From: Fructobacillus sp. CRL 2054
GTDB lineage: Bacteria > Bacillota > Bacilli > Lactobacillales > Lactobacillaceae
Direction of reading: 5' to 3'
Assembly (NCBI RefSeq): GCF_028764065.1
Contig: NZ_JACOFN010000002.1
Coordinates: 90,017 to 154,016 of the forward strand
DNA length: 64,000 nucleotides
Of this stretch, positions 8,961-18,008 are shown in pieces (within the stretch, counting starts at the first letter, position 1; the number at the start of each line of letters is the position of its first letter). The position numbers and the translations under genes were made by a program. Under the pieces are notes generated by a model. It did no database searches and was not told the DNA's origin. It was given only the letters and a program-made list of their open reading frames with translations.

Positions 8961-10352
8961 ATGGCTAAAGCCAATCGAGTAATTAAACAAAAGGCGCCGG
9001 TTGCTAAAAACGACCAGGTGGAAGCAAGCATCATTGATTTGACCTACCAGGGGATGGGTGTGGCAAAGGTGGAGGGTTATCCACTCTTTGTAGCTAACGC
9101 GCTGCCTGGTGAAGAGGTGATTTTGACGGTTACCAAGGTCTTGAAGAACTACGGCTTTGCCCGTATTCAAAAGATGGTGAAGCCATCACCAGACCGTGTT
9201 GAATTAAAGGACAAGTTAGCTTTGACGACTGGCATTGCCCCAATGGCTAACCTCTCTTATCCAGCACAGTTGGCTTGGAAGCAGCGTCAGGTACGCGAGC
9301 TCTTCAAAAAGGCCCAGTTAAAGGTTTCGGTAGCACAAACCATTGGGATGGAAGACCCAACGCACTACCGTAACAAGGCCCAGATTCCAGCTCAGATGGT
9401 CAACGGCCGTTTGGAAACTGGTTTCTACCGCCGCGGTTCCCACAAGTTGATTCCAACGGATTCTTTCTACATTCAGGATGAAAACGTGGACGAAGCCATT
9501 CGTGCTACTCGTGACGTTTTGCAGGAATTGGGTGTGACTGCCTATGATGAAGAGACTGGTAAGGGACTCGTTCGTCACGTGATGGCCCGTTACGGTAAGG
9601 CCACTGGTCAGTTGATGGTGGTTATTGTCACTGCCAAGGAACGTTTCCCACAAAAGGAAGCAGTCATGACTGCTTTGCGTGAGCGCTTGCCAAAGATGGT
9701 TTCCCTCGTTCAAAACGTGAACAAGGCCAAGACCAACGTCATCATGGGCCAGGAAAACCACTTGATTTGGGGTCACCCTGAAATCGAAGACCAGTTGCTT
9801 GGTAAGGCCTACTTGATTGGTCCTAATTCCTTCTACCAGGTGAACCCTGTGACAACGGCTAAGTTGTATTCATTGGCCAAGGACATGGCCGATTTGAAGC
9901 CAACGGATACGGTTATCGATGCCTACTGTGGTATCGGAACAATCGCTTTGACGGTTGCTGACCATGTTAAAAAAGTCTTGGGTGTTGAAGTGGTTGAACC
10001 AGCCATCGAAGATGCCAAGAAAAATGCCAAGTTGAACGGCATTTGGAATGCGGACTTCGTTGTAGCCGATGCGCCTGAACAGATGCATAAGTGGGCTAGC
10101 GAAGGAAAGACGGCGGACGTCGTCTTCGTTGATCCTCCCCGTAAGGGCCTTACCCATGACTTCATCGAAGCTGTTGGTGTCATGAAGCCCGACCGTTTGG
10201 TCTATGTTTCATGTAACCCAGCTACTTTGGCACGTGACGTCAAGGACCTGTTGGAACAGGGCTATGAAGTGGATGGCCGTGTACAACCGGTTGATCAGTT
10301 CCCACAGACGATGCACGTGGAAGCGGTCGTGAAGTTGGTGCGGGCGAAGTAA
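8961..10352 (+). CDS. rlmCD: 23S rRNA (uracil-C5)-methyltransferase, TrmA/RumA family
   Basis: A SAM-dependent enzyme predicted to make m5U in 23S rRNA (positions 747 and/or 1939 in E. coli numbering). It has an N-terminal TRAM domain (about residues 15-75), a Rossmann methyltransferase domain with VIDAYCGIGTIAL, the VDPPRKG motif and the catalytic SCNPATLARD (Cys near 418). The Cys-rich Fe-S motif of E. coli RumA is absent: the corresponding stretch reads LTTGIAPMANLSY without cysteine. Which uridines it modifies cannot be told from sequence. ATG 8961 has ATAGGGG upstream. Confidence 0.92.
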   Translation: MAKANRVIKQKAPVAKNDQVEASIIDLTYQGMGVAKVEGYPLFVANALPGEEVILTVTKVLKNYGFARIQKMVKPSPDRVELKDKLALTTGIAPMANLSYPAQLAWKQRQVRELFKKAQLKVSVAQTIGMEDPTHYRNKAQIPAQMVNGRLETGFYRRGSHKLIPTDSFYIQDENVDEAIRATRDVLQELGVTAYDEETGKGLVRHVMARYGKATGQLMVVIVTAKERFPQKEAVMTALRERLPKMVSLVQNVNKAKTNVIMGQENHLIWGHPEIEDQLLGKAYLIGPNSFYQVNPVTTAKLYSLAKDMADLKPTDTVIDAYCGIGTIALTVADHVKKVLGVEVVEPAIEDAKKNAKLNGIWNADFVVADAPEQMHKWASEGKTADVVFVDPPRKGLTHDFIEAVGVMKPDRLVYVSCNPATLARDVKDLLEQGYEVDGRVQPVDQFPQTMHVEAVVKLVRAK

Positions 10353-10362
10353 AGGTATCAGA

Positions 10363-11574
10363 ATGGAAAAGTCGATTCAAAATCAACTGAAGGTCAACGA
10401 TGTTACCTTTTGGATGATGATGGATGGGAAGCGGATTGATTTTGAGGTTTATGACTGTTCTGGGTTTGAAAATCTACGTTGGAAAGTCGAAAATCATACT
10501 GTAAAACATGAGTACGTGATTCGCCCTAATATTTCGGATACGACGAAGTTTAAATCATTAGAGCTTCGAACGGACCGGGTTGTTGGTGATTTTGAATATG
10601 TGAAAGAAGCTGATTCTGAGTTTTGCGATGGTGGTGTCTTTAACGTTGGTCAGACAATGTTTGGACTAGCTATTTATGATTTATTTCATTGGTCAGAGAG
10701 CTTTCCATATAATAAACCACCTAGGATTAGTAAATCAGCTAAGGTTAACGTAGAAAAGTTTCGAGCTGAATACTCGGACATTACTCTTCACAATAATAAT
10801 TGGTTGTACTTTCAAATTAGTACTGAGTCGAAAACAAATTATGATCAACAAGTTGCTTCACGTGGATTTGATGTGGCCCTCAAGCAATCTTTTGAAGTAA
10901 TGCGTGATGTGCATGATGACATAAGAGAGCAAGCTAGTGTTCATCTAGATGATATGACTTTTTCAAATTCTGAAAAAAGTGGTAAGGACATTCATATAGG
11001 ACCCATCAAGTTTTGGATGGAACGAGATGGTAAGAAAATAGATTCCGACTTAATTGATGTGACGAAAGAAACTCAGTGGTTGCTTAATCAAGACAAAATA
11101 TATAGCTATCCACTAAATATTAAACGTGCATGGTTATTTAAACCGATTCTGCCTTATAAGTACGCATTTGATGAGTTAAAATTGTGTTCACATTATGACC
11201 ATAAGGAAATACTTTTTGACACATGCGAGAGTGATGAATATTTTCAATCTGCTTACTTTGATGCCGGCCAATTCAAATTAGGATTTGGTGTTCAGCAGAT
11301 TGATGATACTATGATGACATTTTCAAAATATAGTAATACGTACCGGGAACATGTATACGTAGATAAAAACATGGAAGCTGGTTATGATTCAATGAACCAG
11401 GATAACCGAGAAGACTTGTTGTTTTTATTTGTAGTAAAAGAGAAAGAACCATTCCCATATTGTGATCCAGAATATTTAACTAAGCCTCACGAAGATTTCG
11501 ATTCATTATTCACAGCAATGGATATTATGTTTCCTTTTTCTCACCGCGAATTTTGGGACTACCCTAAGAGCTAA
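10363..11574 (+). CDS. Hypothetical protein with two tandem homologous domains
   Basis: I do not recognise this 403-residue protein. It appears to be an internal duplication of about 200 residues. VNDVTFWMMMDGKRID (from residue 11) aligns with IGPIKFWMERDGKKID (about 211), and VFNVGQTMFGLAIYD (about 93) aligns with YFDAGQFKLGFGVQQ (about 297). No signal peptide or membrane segment is seen, so it is probably cytoplasmic. It is rich in aromatic and acidic residues. Its DNA is visibly more AT-rich, with different codon choice, than rlmCD and mutS on either side, consistent with insertion by transfer. AAAGG lies upstream of the ATG; no promoter or terminator of its own is obvious. Confidence 0.75.
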   Translation: MEKSIQNQLKVNDVTFWMMMDGKRIDFEVYDCSGFENLRWKVENHTVKHEYVIRPNISDTTKFKSLELRTDRVVGDFEYVKEADSEFCDGGVFNVGQTMFGLAIYDLFHWSESFPYNKPPRISKSAKVNVEKFRAEYSDITLHNNNWLYFQISTESKTNYDQQVASRGFDVALKQSFEVMRDVHDDIREQASVHLDDMTFSNSEKSGKDIHIGPIKFWMERDGKKIDSDLIDVTKETQWLLNQDKIYSYPLNIKRAWLFKPILPYKYAFDELKLCSHYDHKEILFDTCESDEYFQSAYFDAGQFKLGFGVQQIDDTMMTFSKYSNTYREHVYVDKNMEAGYDSMNQDNREDLLFLFVVKEKEPFPYCDPEYLTKPHEDFDSLFTAMDIMFPFSHREFWDYPKS

Positions 11575-11622
11575 TTTTATTAGCTCGTACATATATTTTT
11601 GACCTATAAAGGAGGGACCGCT

Positions 11623-14367
11623 ATGGCCAAAGCAACCGACACACCAATGATGGTGCAGTACCATAAGATTAAAGATCTCTATCCTGATGCCTTCTTGTTC
11701 TACCGTCTTGGGGACTTCTATGAACTTTTTGAAGACGATGCCATTAAGGGAGCAAAGATTCTTGAGCTGACGCTGACAGCCCGGAACAAGAATTCTGAGA
11801 ACCCAGTGCCAATGGCCGGGATTCCTTACCATGCGGCCTCTAACTATATTGATATTTTGGTCGATGCGGGTTATAAAGTCGCCATCGTTGAACAGATGGA
11901 AGACCCTGCCACGGCCAAGGGGATGGTTAAGCGTGACGTTGTGCAGTTGATTACGCCAGGAACGAAGTTAGGTGGTCAACACGGCGATGGGAAGACCAAC
12001 AACTTTTTGGCTGCCGTTGTGCATGATAACGCTGGGATTCATCCTGCGAAGAAGGGGGAGGTACCTCGTCCCTATGCGCTGGCCTACATTGATTTGTCGA
12101 CCGGGGAGCTGAAAGCGACTTTTCTAGAGTCTGCTGAAGAAGTCATGGACGAATTGGGCGCCTTGGAAGTTAAGGAAGTCGTTTTGGCTAAGCAGGACGA
12201 TCTGCAGGCTGGCGACGTTGCCCAGTTAGTTGGTGAAAAGGGCTTGGTCGTTTCCTTCCAGGGAGAAGCGGAAGCCTCTTCGACCATTACTTATTTGACC
12301 AAGGGGTTGAAGGATAATTTGGGTCAGGCTGTGACGGGACTGCTCTTGCAGTACCTCTTTGATACGCAGAAGCGTTCCTTGGACCACATCATGCCGGTTC
12401 AGGCCTATGAACGACAGGCCTATTTGGTCTTCAACCAGGTCACCCGTGTTAACTTGGACTTGGTGCAGAACGCCCGGACCAAGCAGAAGGCGGGTTCTCT
12501 TTTTGCTCTCTTGGATGAAACCAAGACGGCCATGGGAGGACGTTTGCTCAAGCAGTGGTTGATTAAGCCATTGAAGAACTTAAAGGATATCAAGGCTCGA
12601 CAGGATGTTGTAGCTGCCTTTAAGGAGGACTTCTTCACCCGTGGAACCGTTCAGGACCAGTTGAAGTACGTCTATGATTTGGAACGTTTGGCTGCTAAGG
12701 CCGCTCTGGGAACTTTGAATGCTAAGGATATGGTCCAGTTGAAGAAGTCCTTGCAGGCCGTACCTGCTTTGCAGGGGGCTTTGACTGGAACCTCAGCCGA
12801 CCCAATTCTACAAACACTGGGGAATGATTTGGACCCCGTTTCTGATTTAGCTGATTTGATTGAAGCAGCCTTGGTGGAAGATCCGCCCGTATCCGTTCGT
12901 GATGGCGAATTGATCAAGGAAGGTTATGACGACCTAGTTGATTCCTACAAGCAGGCTTTAACGGATAACCAGGATTGGTTGGCAAACTATCAGGAAGAGG
13001 AGCGCCAGGCCACTGGTATTCCAACTCTGAAGGTTAAATACAACAAGAACTTTGGCTACTTTATTGAAGTGACAAAGGCCAACTTGTCGAAGTTGGAAGA
13101 GGGTCGCTATACCCGTAAGCAGACTTTGACAAACGCTGAACGTTTCACGACGGCTGAGTTGAAGGAGCACGAGGACCTGATTTTCGCGGCTCAAACAAAG
13201 CGTTACGACCGTGAGTATGAGCTCTTCTTGGAGATTCGTCGTCAGGTCAAGGCTGAGATGCATCGTTTGCAGCATTTGGCTCATGATTTGGCAACCATTG
13301 ATGTTTTGGCTGCTTTGGCCGATGTGGCGGAAAACTTGCATTTTACACGCCCGACTTTTCATGGGGATGGCTCCCGTGCAGTGAATATCACGCAAGGACG
13401 TCATCCAGTGGTGGAATCACTCTTGCCAGCTGGGGAATACGTGGCAAATGACGTGACTTTCCCACAGGACAAGTTCATCCAATTGGTGACTGGTCCGAAC
13501 ATGGCTGGAAAGTCAACCTACATGCGTCAGATTGCCATCATCGTGATTTTGGCGCAGTTGGGATCATTTGTGCCAGCTGATGCGGCTGAATTACCAATTT
13601 TTGACCAAATCTTTACCCGAATTGGGGCCAACGATGATTTGGTCGCCGGTCGTTCAACCTTCATGGTTGAGATGGCTGAAGCTAATCTGGCCTTGCAAAA
13701 CGCGACGGCCCAGTCCCTAATTCTCTTTGATGAGTTAGGACGTGGAACGGCGACCTACGATGGAATGGCGCTAGCACAGGCCATCATTGAATTCTTGGCT
13801 AAGCACCTACACGCCACGACCGTCTTTGCTACGCACTATCACGAGTTGACGGCTTTGTCAGAGGCCTATTCAGCTATTGAAAACGTGCACGTTGGCGCTA
13901 AGTTGACCGATGACGGTCGCTTGCACTTCTTGCACCAGGTACAGCCAGGGGCGGCGGACCGTTCTTACGGTATCCAAGTTGCCGCTTTGGCTGGCTTGCC
14001 AGGCTCACTCTTGCAAAATGCCGAGAGCATTTTAGCAACTTTGGAGCGCGAGGGTGCCGGACAGGTTGAGGTAGAAGAAACCGTTAAGCGGGCGGCGGAA
14101 GGTAAGCAGGATGGGGCTGTGGCAACGGCTGCACCTGCAGATGATTTTGCTGTTAGCGGAGCGAGCGACTTTGCCCAAGAAAACCGTCTGGCAGAAGAAG
14201 TACCACTCTTTGAAATTGCCGAGGCAAAGCCAGAAGGTAAGACACTGAGCGATGAACAGGCCTCCGTTTTGAAGCGATTGCAAGAAACGAATTTAAACAA
14301 GTTGACGCCATTGGACGCCTTGAACCTGCTCTATCAATTGCAGGAGATGGGGGAGAACGATGGCTAA
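11623..14367 (+). CDS. mutS: DNA mismatch repair protein MutS
   Basis: The mismatch-recognition ATPase that binds base mismatches and recruits MutL. The N-terminal mismatch-binding domain contains the Phe-X-Glu motif in LGDFYELF. The C-terminal ATPase has Walker A GPNMAGKSTYMRQ, Walker B LFDELGRGTATYDG and the switch ATHYHEL. At 914 residues it is slightly long owing to an acidic Ala-rich linker near residue 830. ATG 11623 follows AAAGGAGGG; an upstream TTG at 11599 lacks a site. The end overlaps the mutL start by eight bases. Confidence 0.97.
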   Translation: MAKATDTPMMVQYHKIKDLYPDAFLFYRLGDFYELFEDDAIKGAKILELTLTARNKNSENPVPMAGIPYHAASNYIDILVDAGYKVAIVEQMEDPATAKGMVKRDVVQLITPGTKLGGQHGDGKTNNFLAAVVHDNAGIHPAKKGEVPRPYALAYIDLSTGELKATFLESAEEVMDELGALEVKEVVLAKQDDLQAGDVAQLVGEKGLVVSFQGEAEASSTITYLTKGLKDNLGQAVTGLLLQYLFDTQKRSLDHIMPVQAYERQAYLVFNQVTRVNLDLVQNARTKQKAGSLFALLDETKTAMGGRLLKQWLIKPLKNLKDIKARQDVVAAFKEDFFTRGTVQDQLKYVYDLERLAAKAALGTLNAKDMVQLKKSLQAVPALQGALTGTSADPILQTLGNDLDPVSDLADLIEAALVEDPPVSVRDGELIKEGYDDLVDSYKQALTDNQDWLANYQEEERQATGIPTLKVKYNKNFGYFIEVTKANLSKLEEGRYTRKQTLTNAERFTTAELKEHEDLIFAAQTKRYDREYELFLEIRRQVKAEMHRLQHLAHDLATIDVLAALADVAENLHFTRPTFHGDGSRAVNITQGRHPVVESLLPAGEYVANDVTFPQDKFIQLVTGPNMAGKSTYMRQIAIIVILAQLGSFVPADAAELPIFDQIFTRIGANDDLVAGRSTFMVEMAEANLALQNATAQSLILFDELGRGTATYDGMALAQAIIEFLAKHLHATTVFATHYHELTALSEAYSAIENVHVGAKLTDDGRLHFLHQVQPGAADRSYGIQVAALAGLPGSLLQNAESILATLEREGAGQVEVEETVKRAAEGKQDGAVATAAPADDFAVSGASDFAQENRLAEEVPLFEIAEAKPEGKTLSDEQASVLKRLQETNLNKLTPLDALNLLYQLQEMGENDG

Positions 14368-16492
14368 GATTCACGAACTATCGGATTTAATTGCCAATCA
14401 GATTGCGGCTGGTGAGGTGATTGAGCGACCAGCTTCGGTCGTCAAAGAACTGGTGGAAAACGCCATTGATGCCAGTGCGACCCAGGTCGACGTTGTCGTT
14501 GATAATGCCGGTCTGGACATGATTAAGGTCATTGATAACGGGGATGGAATTGAAGCGGACCAGGTCCCACTGGCCTTCGTTCGTCATGCCACCTCTAAGA
14601 TTGAAAACCGTCATGATTTGTTCAAAGTCATGACCCTGGGCTTCCGAGGTGAAGCCCTGCCATCAATTGCATCTGTTGCCGATGTCACTTTACAGACACG
14701 GACTAAGGATGCCAGCCATGGCTTTACCTACCAGGTCAAGGGTGGCCAGGTTGTTCAGCAAACACCGGCTGCCGGACGTTTTGGAACGATTGTGTCCGTT
14801 CGCAATCTTTTCTACAACACACCTGCACGGCTGAAGTATTTGAAGAAACCACAGACGGAATTATCATTGATTGTCGATGTGGTCAACCACTTGGCTCTGG
14901 CTCATCCGGAAAAGGCCTTGACGCTAACTCATAACGGGAAGACTTTGGTGAAGACGGCCGGAAACGGTGATTCGCGCCAGGTCCTAGCCTCGATTTATGA
15001 TCGAAAGACAGCCGAGAAAATGGTTGATTTCTCGGGCCAGTCCGAACATTTTAAGGTGTCCGGCTATTTGACGCTGCCGGAACAAACCCGAGCCTCGCGT
15101 TCTTACTTAGCCGTTCTGGTCAACCACCGTTTTGTTAAGAATTTTTCGGTGTCGAACGCCATTATTAAGGGCTATGGTTCCAAGTTGATGGTTGGCCGTT
15201 TTCCGATTGGGGCGGTTTCCATTGAATTAGACCCACTCTTGGTGGATGTGAACGTTCACCCTCAAAAGGCCGAGATTCGACTCTCGGAGCAGGGCGAACT
15301 GACGGACTTGCTGACACGGGTGATTGCCCAGCGTTTGGCTAAGGAGAACCTGATTCCCGACGCCCTGGAGAACTTGGGGCAAGAAACCGATGAATTGGTT
15401 CATCCGGGGATGGCCCCTGTCGAGAAAAAGGTAGAGAAGGCGGAAGCGGCCGTGACGACTGCTGGGACTTTCTTGAATCCGGCTGAACGGTCGGTTAAGT
15501 TGGCGACTTTGCCAGCCATTGTAGTTGATGAAAAACGCGTGATTCAGTTAACCGATAAGGCCTTCTTGAACGATGCGGCGGTCTTGGTCTTTACGAAACG
15601 TTATGAAGCTGAAGGGTTCTGCGAACCATTTGGACCTGCGCCTTCTAAGAAGAACGCGGTTGTTAGCGAAGAGGTGGACGAGTTCTTTGAGTCCGCTGAC
15701 CGGGTAGCCGAACCGACGGCGACCTATGAGGCGGAAAACGTTGATTTGTTTCATCAGCCAGCGCATGAAGAACTGCTAGTTTCAGATGCACCAGCGCCTA
15801 CTAAAAAAGTCAAAGTTGAAAACGTCGATTTGGACGTGGACGAACAGAACGCTACTGATAACCCACAGGGTTTCCCAAACTTGGATTACATAGGGCAGAT
15901 GCACGGGACCTTCCTCTTTGCCCAGGACAAGGACAAACTTTACTTGATTGATCAGCACGCCGCCCAGGAACGGTTGAACTATGAGTTCTATCGCAAACAG
16001 GTGGGGGAAGTGTCGGACAACCAGCAGGTGCTCTTGCAACCATTGACTTTGACCTATTCGACGGCCGATGTGTTGAAGATTATGGACCACAAAGAGATGC
16101 TGGCTGAGGTTGGTTTATCGGTCGAAGAGTTTGGTCCGAACACGGTTGCTTTGTACGAGCACCCAACCTGGATGAAGGCCGACCAGTTAGCCGAAACAGT
16201 CAAGGAAATGATTGATTGGACTTTGTCTGGTGAAAAGCTAACGGTGGCTGCATTCCGTGAGAAAGCGGCCATCATGATGTCATGTAAGCGGGCGATTAAG
16301 GCCAACTGGCACCTATCGGATGAGCAGGCGCGACAGTTGCTAAAGGATTTGGCTAAGGCTGAAAATCCCTATAACTGTCCGCATGGCCGTCCAGTGTTAA
16401 CGGCCTTTACGTTGACTGAAATGGAACGAATGTTTAAGCGTATTCAGGATTCACACGAGTCTTGGCAGAATTACGATACCCACCCTTTCTAA
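14360..16492 (+). CDS. mutL: DNA mismatch repair protein MutL
   Basis: The mismatch-repair coordinator and, in this lineage, nicking endonuclease. The N-terminal GHKL ATPase shows IAAGEVIERPASVVKELVEN, DNGDGI and TLGFRGEALPSIAS. The C-terminal domain keeps the metal-dependent endonuclease motif DQHA-x2-E-x4-E (DQHAAQERLNYE) plus SCKRAIKAN and CPHGRP, so it should be nuclease-active. A long acidic linker (about residues 340-510) separates the two. It is translationally coupled to mutS by an eight-base overlap. Confidence 0.97.
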   Translation: MAKIHELSDLIANQIAAGEVIERPASVVKELVENAIDASATQVDVVVDNAGLDMIKVIDNGDGIEADQVPLAFVRHATSKIENRHDLFKVMTLGFRGEALPSIASVADVTLQTRTKDASHGFTYQVKGGQVVQQTPAAGRFGTIVSVRNLFYNTPARLKYLKKPQTELSLIVDVVNHLALAHPEKALTLTHNGKTLVKTAGNGDSRQVLASIYDRKTAEKMVDFSGQSEHFKVSGYLTLPEQTRASRSYLAVLVNHRFVKNFSVSNAIIKGYGSKLMVGRFPIGAVSIELDPLLVDVNVHPQKAEIRLSEQGELTDLLTRVIAQRLAKENLIPDALENLGQETDELVHPGMAPVEKKVEKAEAAVTTAGTFLNPAERSVKLATLPAIVVDEKRVIQLTDKAFLNDAAVLVFTKRYEAEGFCEPFGPAPSKKNAVVSEEVDEFFESADRVAEPTATYEAENVDLFHQPAHEELLVSDAPAPTKKVKVENVDLDVDEQNATDNPQGFPNLDYIGQMHGTFLFAQDKDKLYLIDQHAAQERLNYEFYRKQVGEVSDNQQVLLQPLTLTYSTADVLKIMDHKEMLAEVGLSVEEFGPNTVALYEHPTWMKADQLAETVKEMIDWTLSGEKLTVAAFREKAAIMMSCKRAIKANWHLSDEQARQLLKDLAKAENPYNCPHGRPVLTAFTLTEMERMFKRIQDSHESWQNYDTHPF

Positions 16493-16521
16493 AAGAGCTG
16501 GGAAATAAGGAGAGAATCCAG

Positions 16522-17013
16522 ATGATGAACAACAACGACGTTGTGATTCGATTGCGTTATGCGTTGTCGTTGACCAACAAGCAAATTGAAGCCATCTTTA
16601 ACCTTGGTGGCGTGAAAGTCACTGACAGTGACTTGGACCGCATCTTGACTCGTCAGGATAAGGAAGCCCAGCACGATGCAACGCTTTCAAACCATGATTT
16701 AGAAGCCTTTTTGAACGGATTGATGATTGATAAGCGCGGTCATCGTAAGGATAAAGACGGTAATATTGTCCCAGCAACTTTTGACATCAAAAACGCCAAG
16801 TTGGTGAACAACGTAACCATCAAGAAGATTAAGATTGCCATGGGCTATACTTCAGATGACATCCAAGAGTTGATGAAGTTAGCAGGGGACAGCATTTCAA
16901 ATGGTGAACTTTCAGCTATTCTTCGTCGACCAGATCATCGTAACTACCGTGAAGCGGGTGATCGCTACGTTCGTAAGCTTTTGGCTGGGATGAGCAAGAA
17001 GTACCGCGGTTAA
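16522..17013 (+). CDS. DUF1456 (YehS-like) family protein
   Basis: A 163-residue cytoplasmic protein made of two copies of the DUF1456 module: NNDVVIRLRYALSLTNKQ (from about residue 3) and NVTIKKIKIAMGYTSDD (about 95), each ending in a Leu-x-x-Ile-Leu segment. The family function is not established. ATG 16522 is preferred (AAGGAGAG seven bases upstream) over a TTG 60 bases earlier that lies inside mutL. It is the last gene before a terminator and probably transcribed with mutSL. Confidence 0.85.
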   Translation: MMNNNDVVIRLRYALSLTNKQIEAIFNLGGVKVTDSDLDRILTRQDKEAQHDATLSNHDLEAFLNGLMIDKRGHRKDKDGNIVPATFDIKNAKLVNNVTIKKIKIAMGYTSDDIQELMKLAGDSISNGELSAILRRPDHRNYREAGDRYVRKLLAGMSKKYRG

Positions 17014-17042
17014 AGTGCTAGTTATGACAATTCTTTGATTTT

Positions 17043-17068
17043 GACGGCCAATTTTGGTCGTCTTTTTT
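17043..17068 (+). terminator. Rho-independent terminator after the mutSL transcript
   Basis: Stem GACGGCC/GGTCGTC (one wobble) with an AATTTT loop and a six-base T run. Confidence 0.85.
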
Positions 17069-17087
17069 CATATATAAATGGTAAATT

Positions 17088-17096
17088 TGTTATGAT
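17088..17096 (+). promoter_or_regulatory. Extended -10 promoter of murB
   Basis: TG-T-TATGAT forms an extended -10 element; no convincing -35 box is present at the right distance. Confidence 0.5.
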
Positions 17097-17126
17097 AGAA
17101 GAGATAGAACACAAATGGAGAACATG

Positions 17127-18005
17127 ATGTCAAAGACTGAACCAAAGCTTTTAAAAGACACAGTGATTGCACCTTACGCCTATACACAGGCTGGGGGTAA
17201 AGCTGATTATTTGGCGATTCCAAAGTCCCTGGACGAATTAAAAGATTTGCTAGCATGGGCTGAAGAACGAGAGCTACCGGTTCACGTCTTTGGGCGTCTT
17301 TCCAACTTGGTTGTTCGTTCTGGTGGATTGCGTGGTTTGGTCATTATTATGACCGAACTAAAGTCAGTCCAACAAGAAGGTGAGTTACTAACCGCTGATG
17401 CCGGTTGTGACATTATCTGGTTATCTGCCATCGCACAGGATAAGGGATTAGCTGGCCTTGAATGGGCGGCTGGAATTCCTGGTTCCGTTGGTGGCGCTGT
17501 CTTCATGAACGCTGGTGCCTACGGGGGCCAGACCGACATGGTGGCAGAATCAGTAACCGCCTTAATGCCAGATTTGTCTTTGAAGACTTTTACACGGGAG
17601 CAATTAGCCTTTGCCTACCGTCATTCTGTTTTCCAAGATAACGGTGGAGTTATTGTCCAAGCGACATTTAAGTTGAAGAAAGGAAATCGACAAAAAATTC
17701 AAGCCAAAATGGACGCAAATAATTACGCCCGCGCATTGAAGCAGCCTCTTTCTTGGCCGTCAAACGGTTCTGTCTTTAAGCGGCCAGAAGGGTATTTTGC
17801 TGGAAAGTTAATCATGGATTCCGGATTGCAGGGAACTGCGGTCGGTGGTGTCATGGTATCAACTAAGCACGCCGGCTTCATGGTCAACGTTGACCATGGT
17901 ACCGGAAACGATTACGAGGATCTGATTCACCTGGTTCAGCAAACCGTTTATAAGAACTACCAAGTCCGACTAGAACCTGAAGTTCGTATTATAGGAGACC
18001 GCTAA
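17127..18005 (+). CDS. murB: UDP-N-acetylenolpyruvoylglucosamine reductase
   Basis: The FAD enzyme that reduces the enolpyruvyl moiety to give UDP-MurNAc in peptidoglycan synthesis. It is a type II MurB (292 residues): AAGIPGSVGGAVFMNAGAYG, the catalytic Ser in NGSVFKRPEG and the terminal Glu in EPEVRIIG are present. The FAD-binding loop, usually a Gly-x-Gly/Ala-Ser-Asn pattern, here reads FGRLSNLVV. ATG 17127 follows GGAG by six bases. The antiporter gene begins four bases after its stop codon. Confidence 0.95.
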   Translation: MSKTEPKLLKDTVIAPYAYTQAGGKADYLAIPKSLDELKDLLAWAEERELPVHVFGRLSNLVVRSGGLRGLVIIMTELKSVQQEGELLTADAGCDIIWLSAIAQDKGLAGLEWAAGIPGSVGGAVFMNAGAYGGQTDMVAESVTALMPDLSLKTFTREQLAFAYRHSVFQDNGGVIVQATFKLKKGNRQKIQAKMDANNYARALKQPLSWPSNGSVFKRPEGYFAGKLIMDSGLQGTAVGGVMVSTKHAGFMVNVDHGTGNDYEDLIHLVQQTVYKNYQVRLEPEVRIIGDR

Positions 18006-18008
18006 TCC

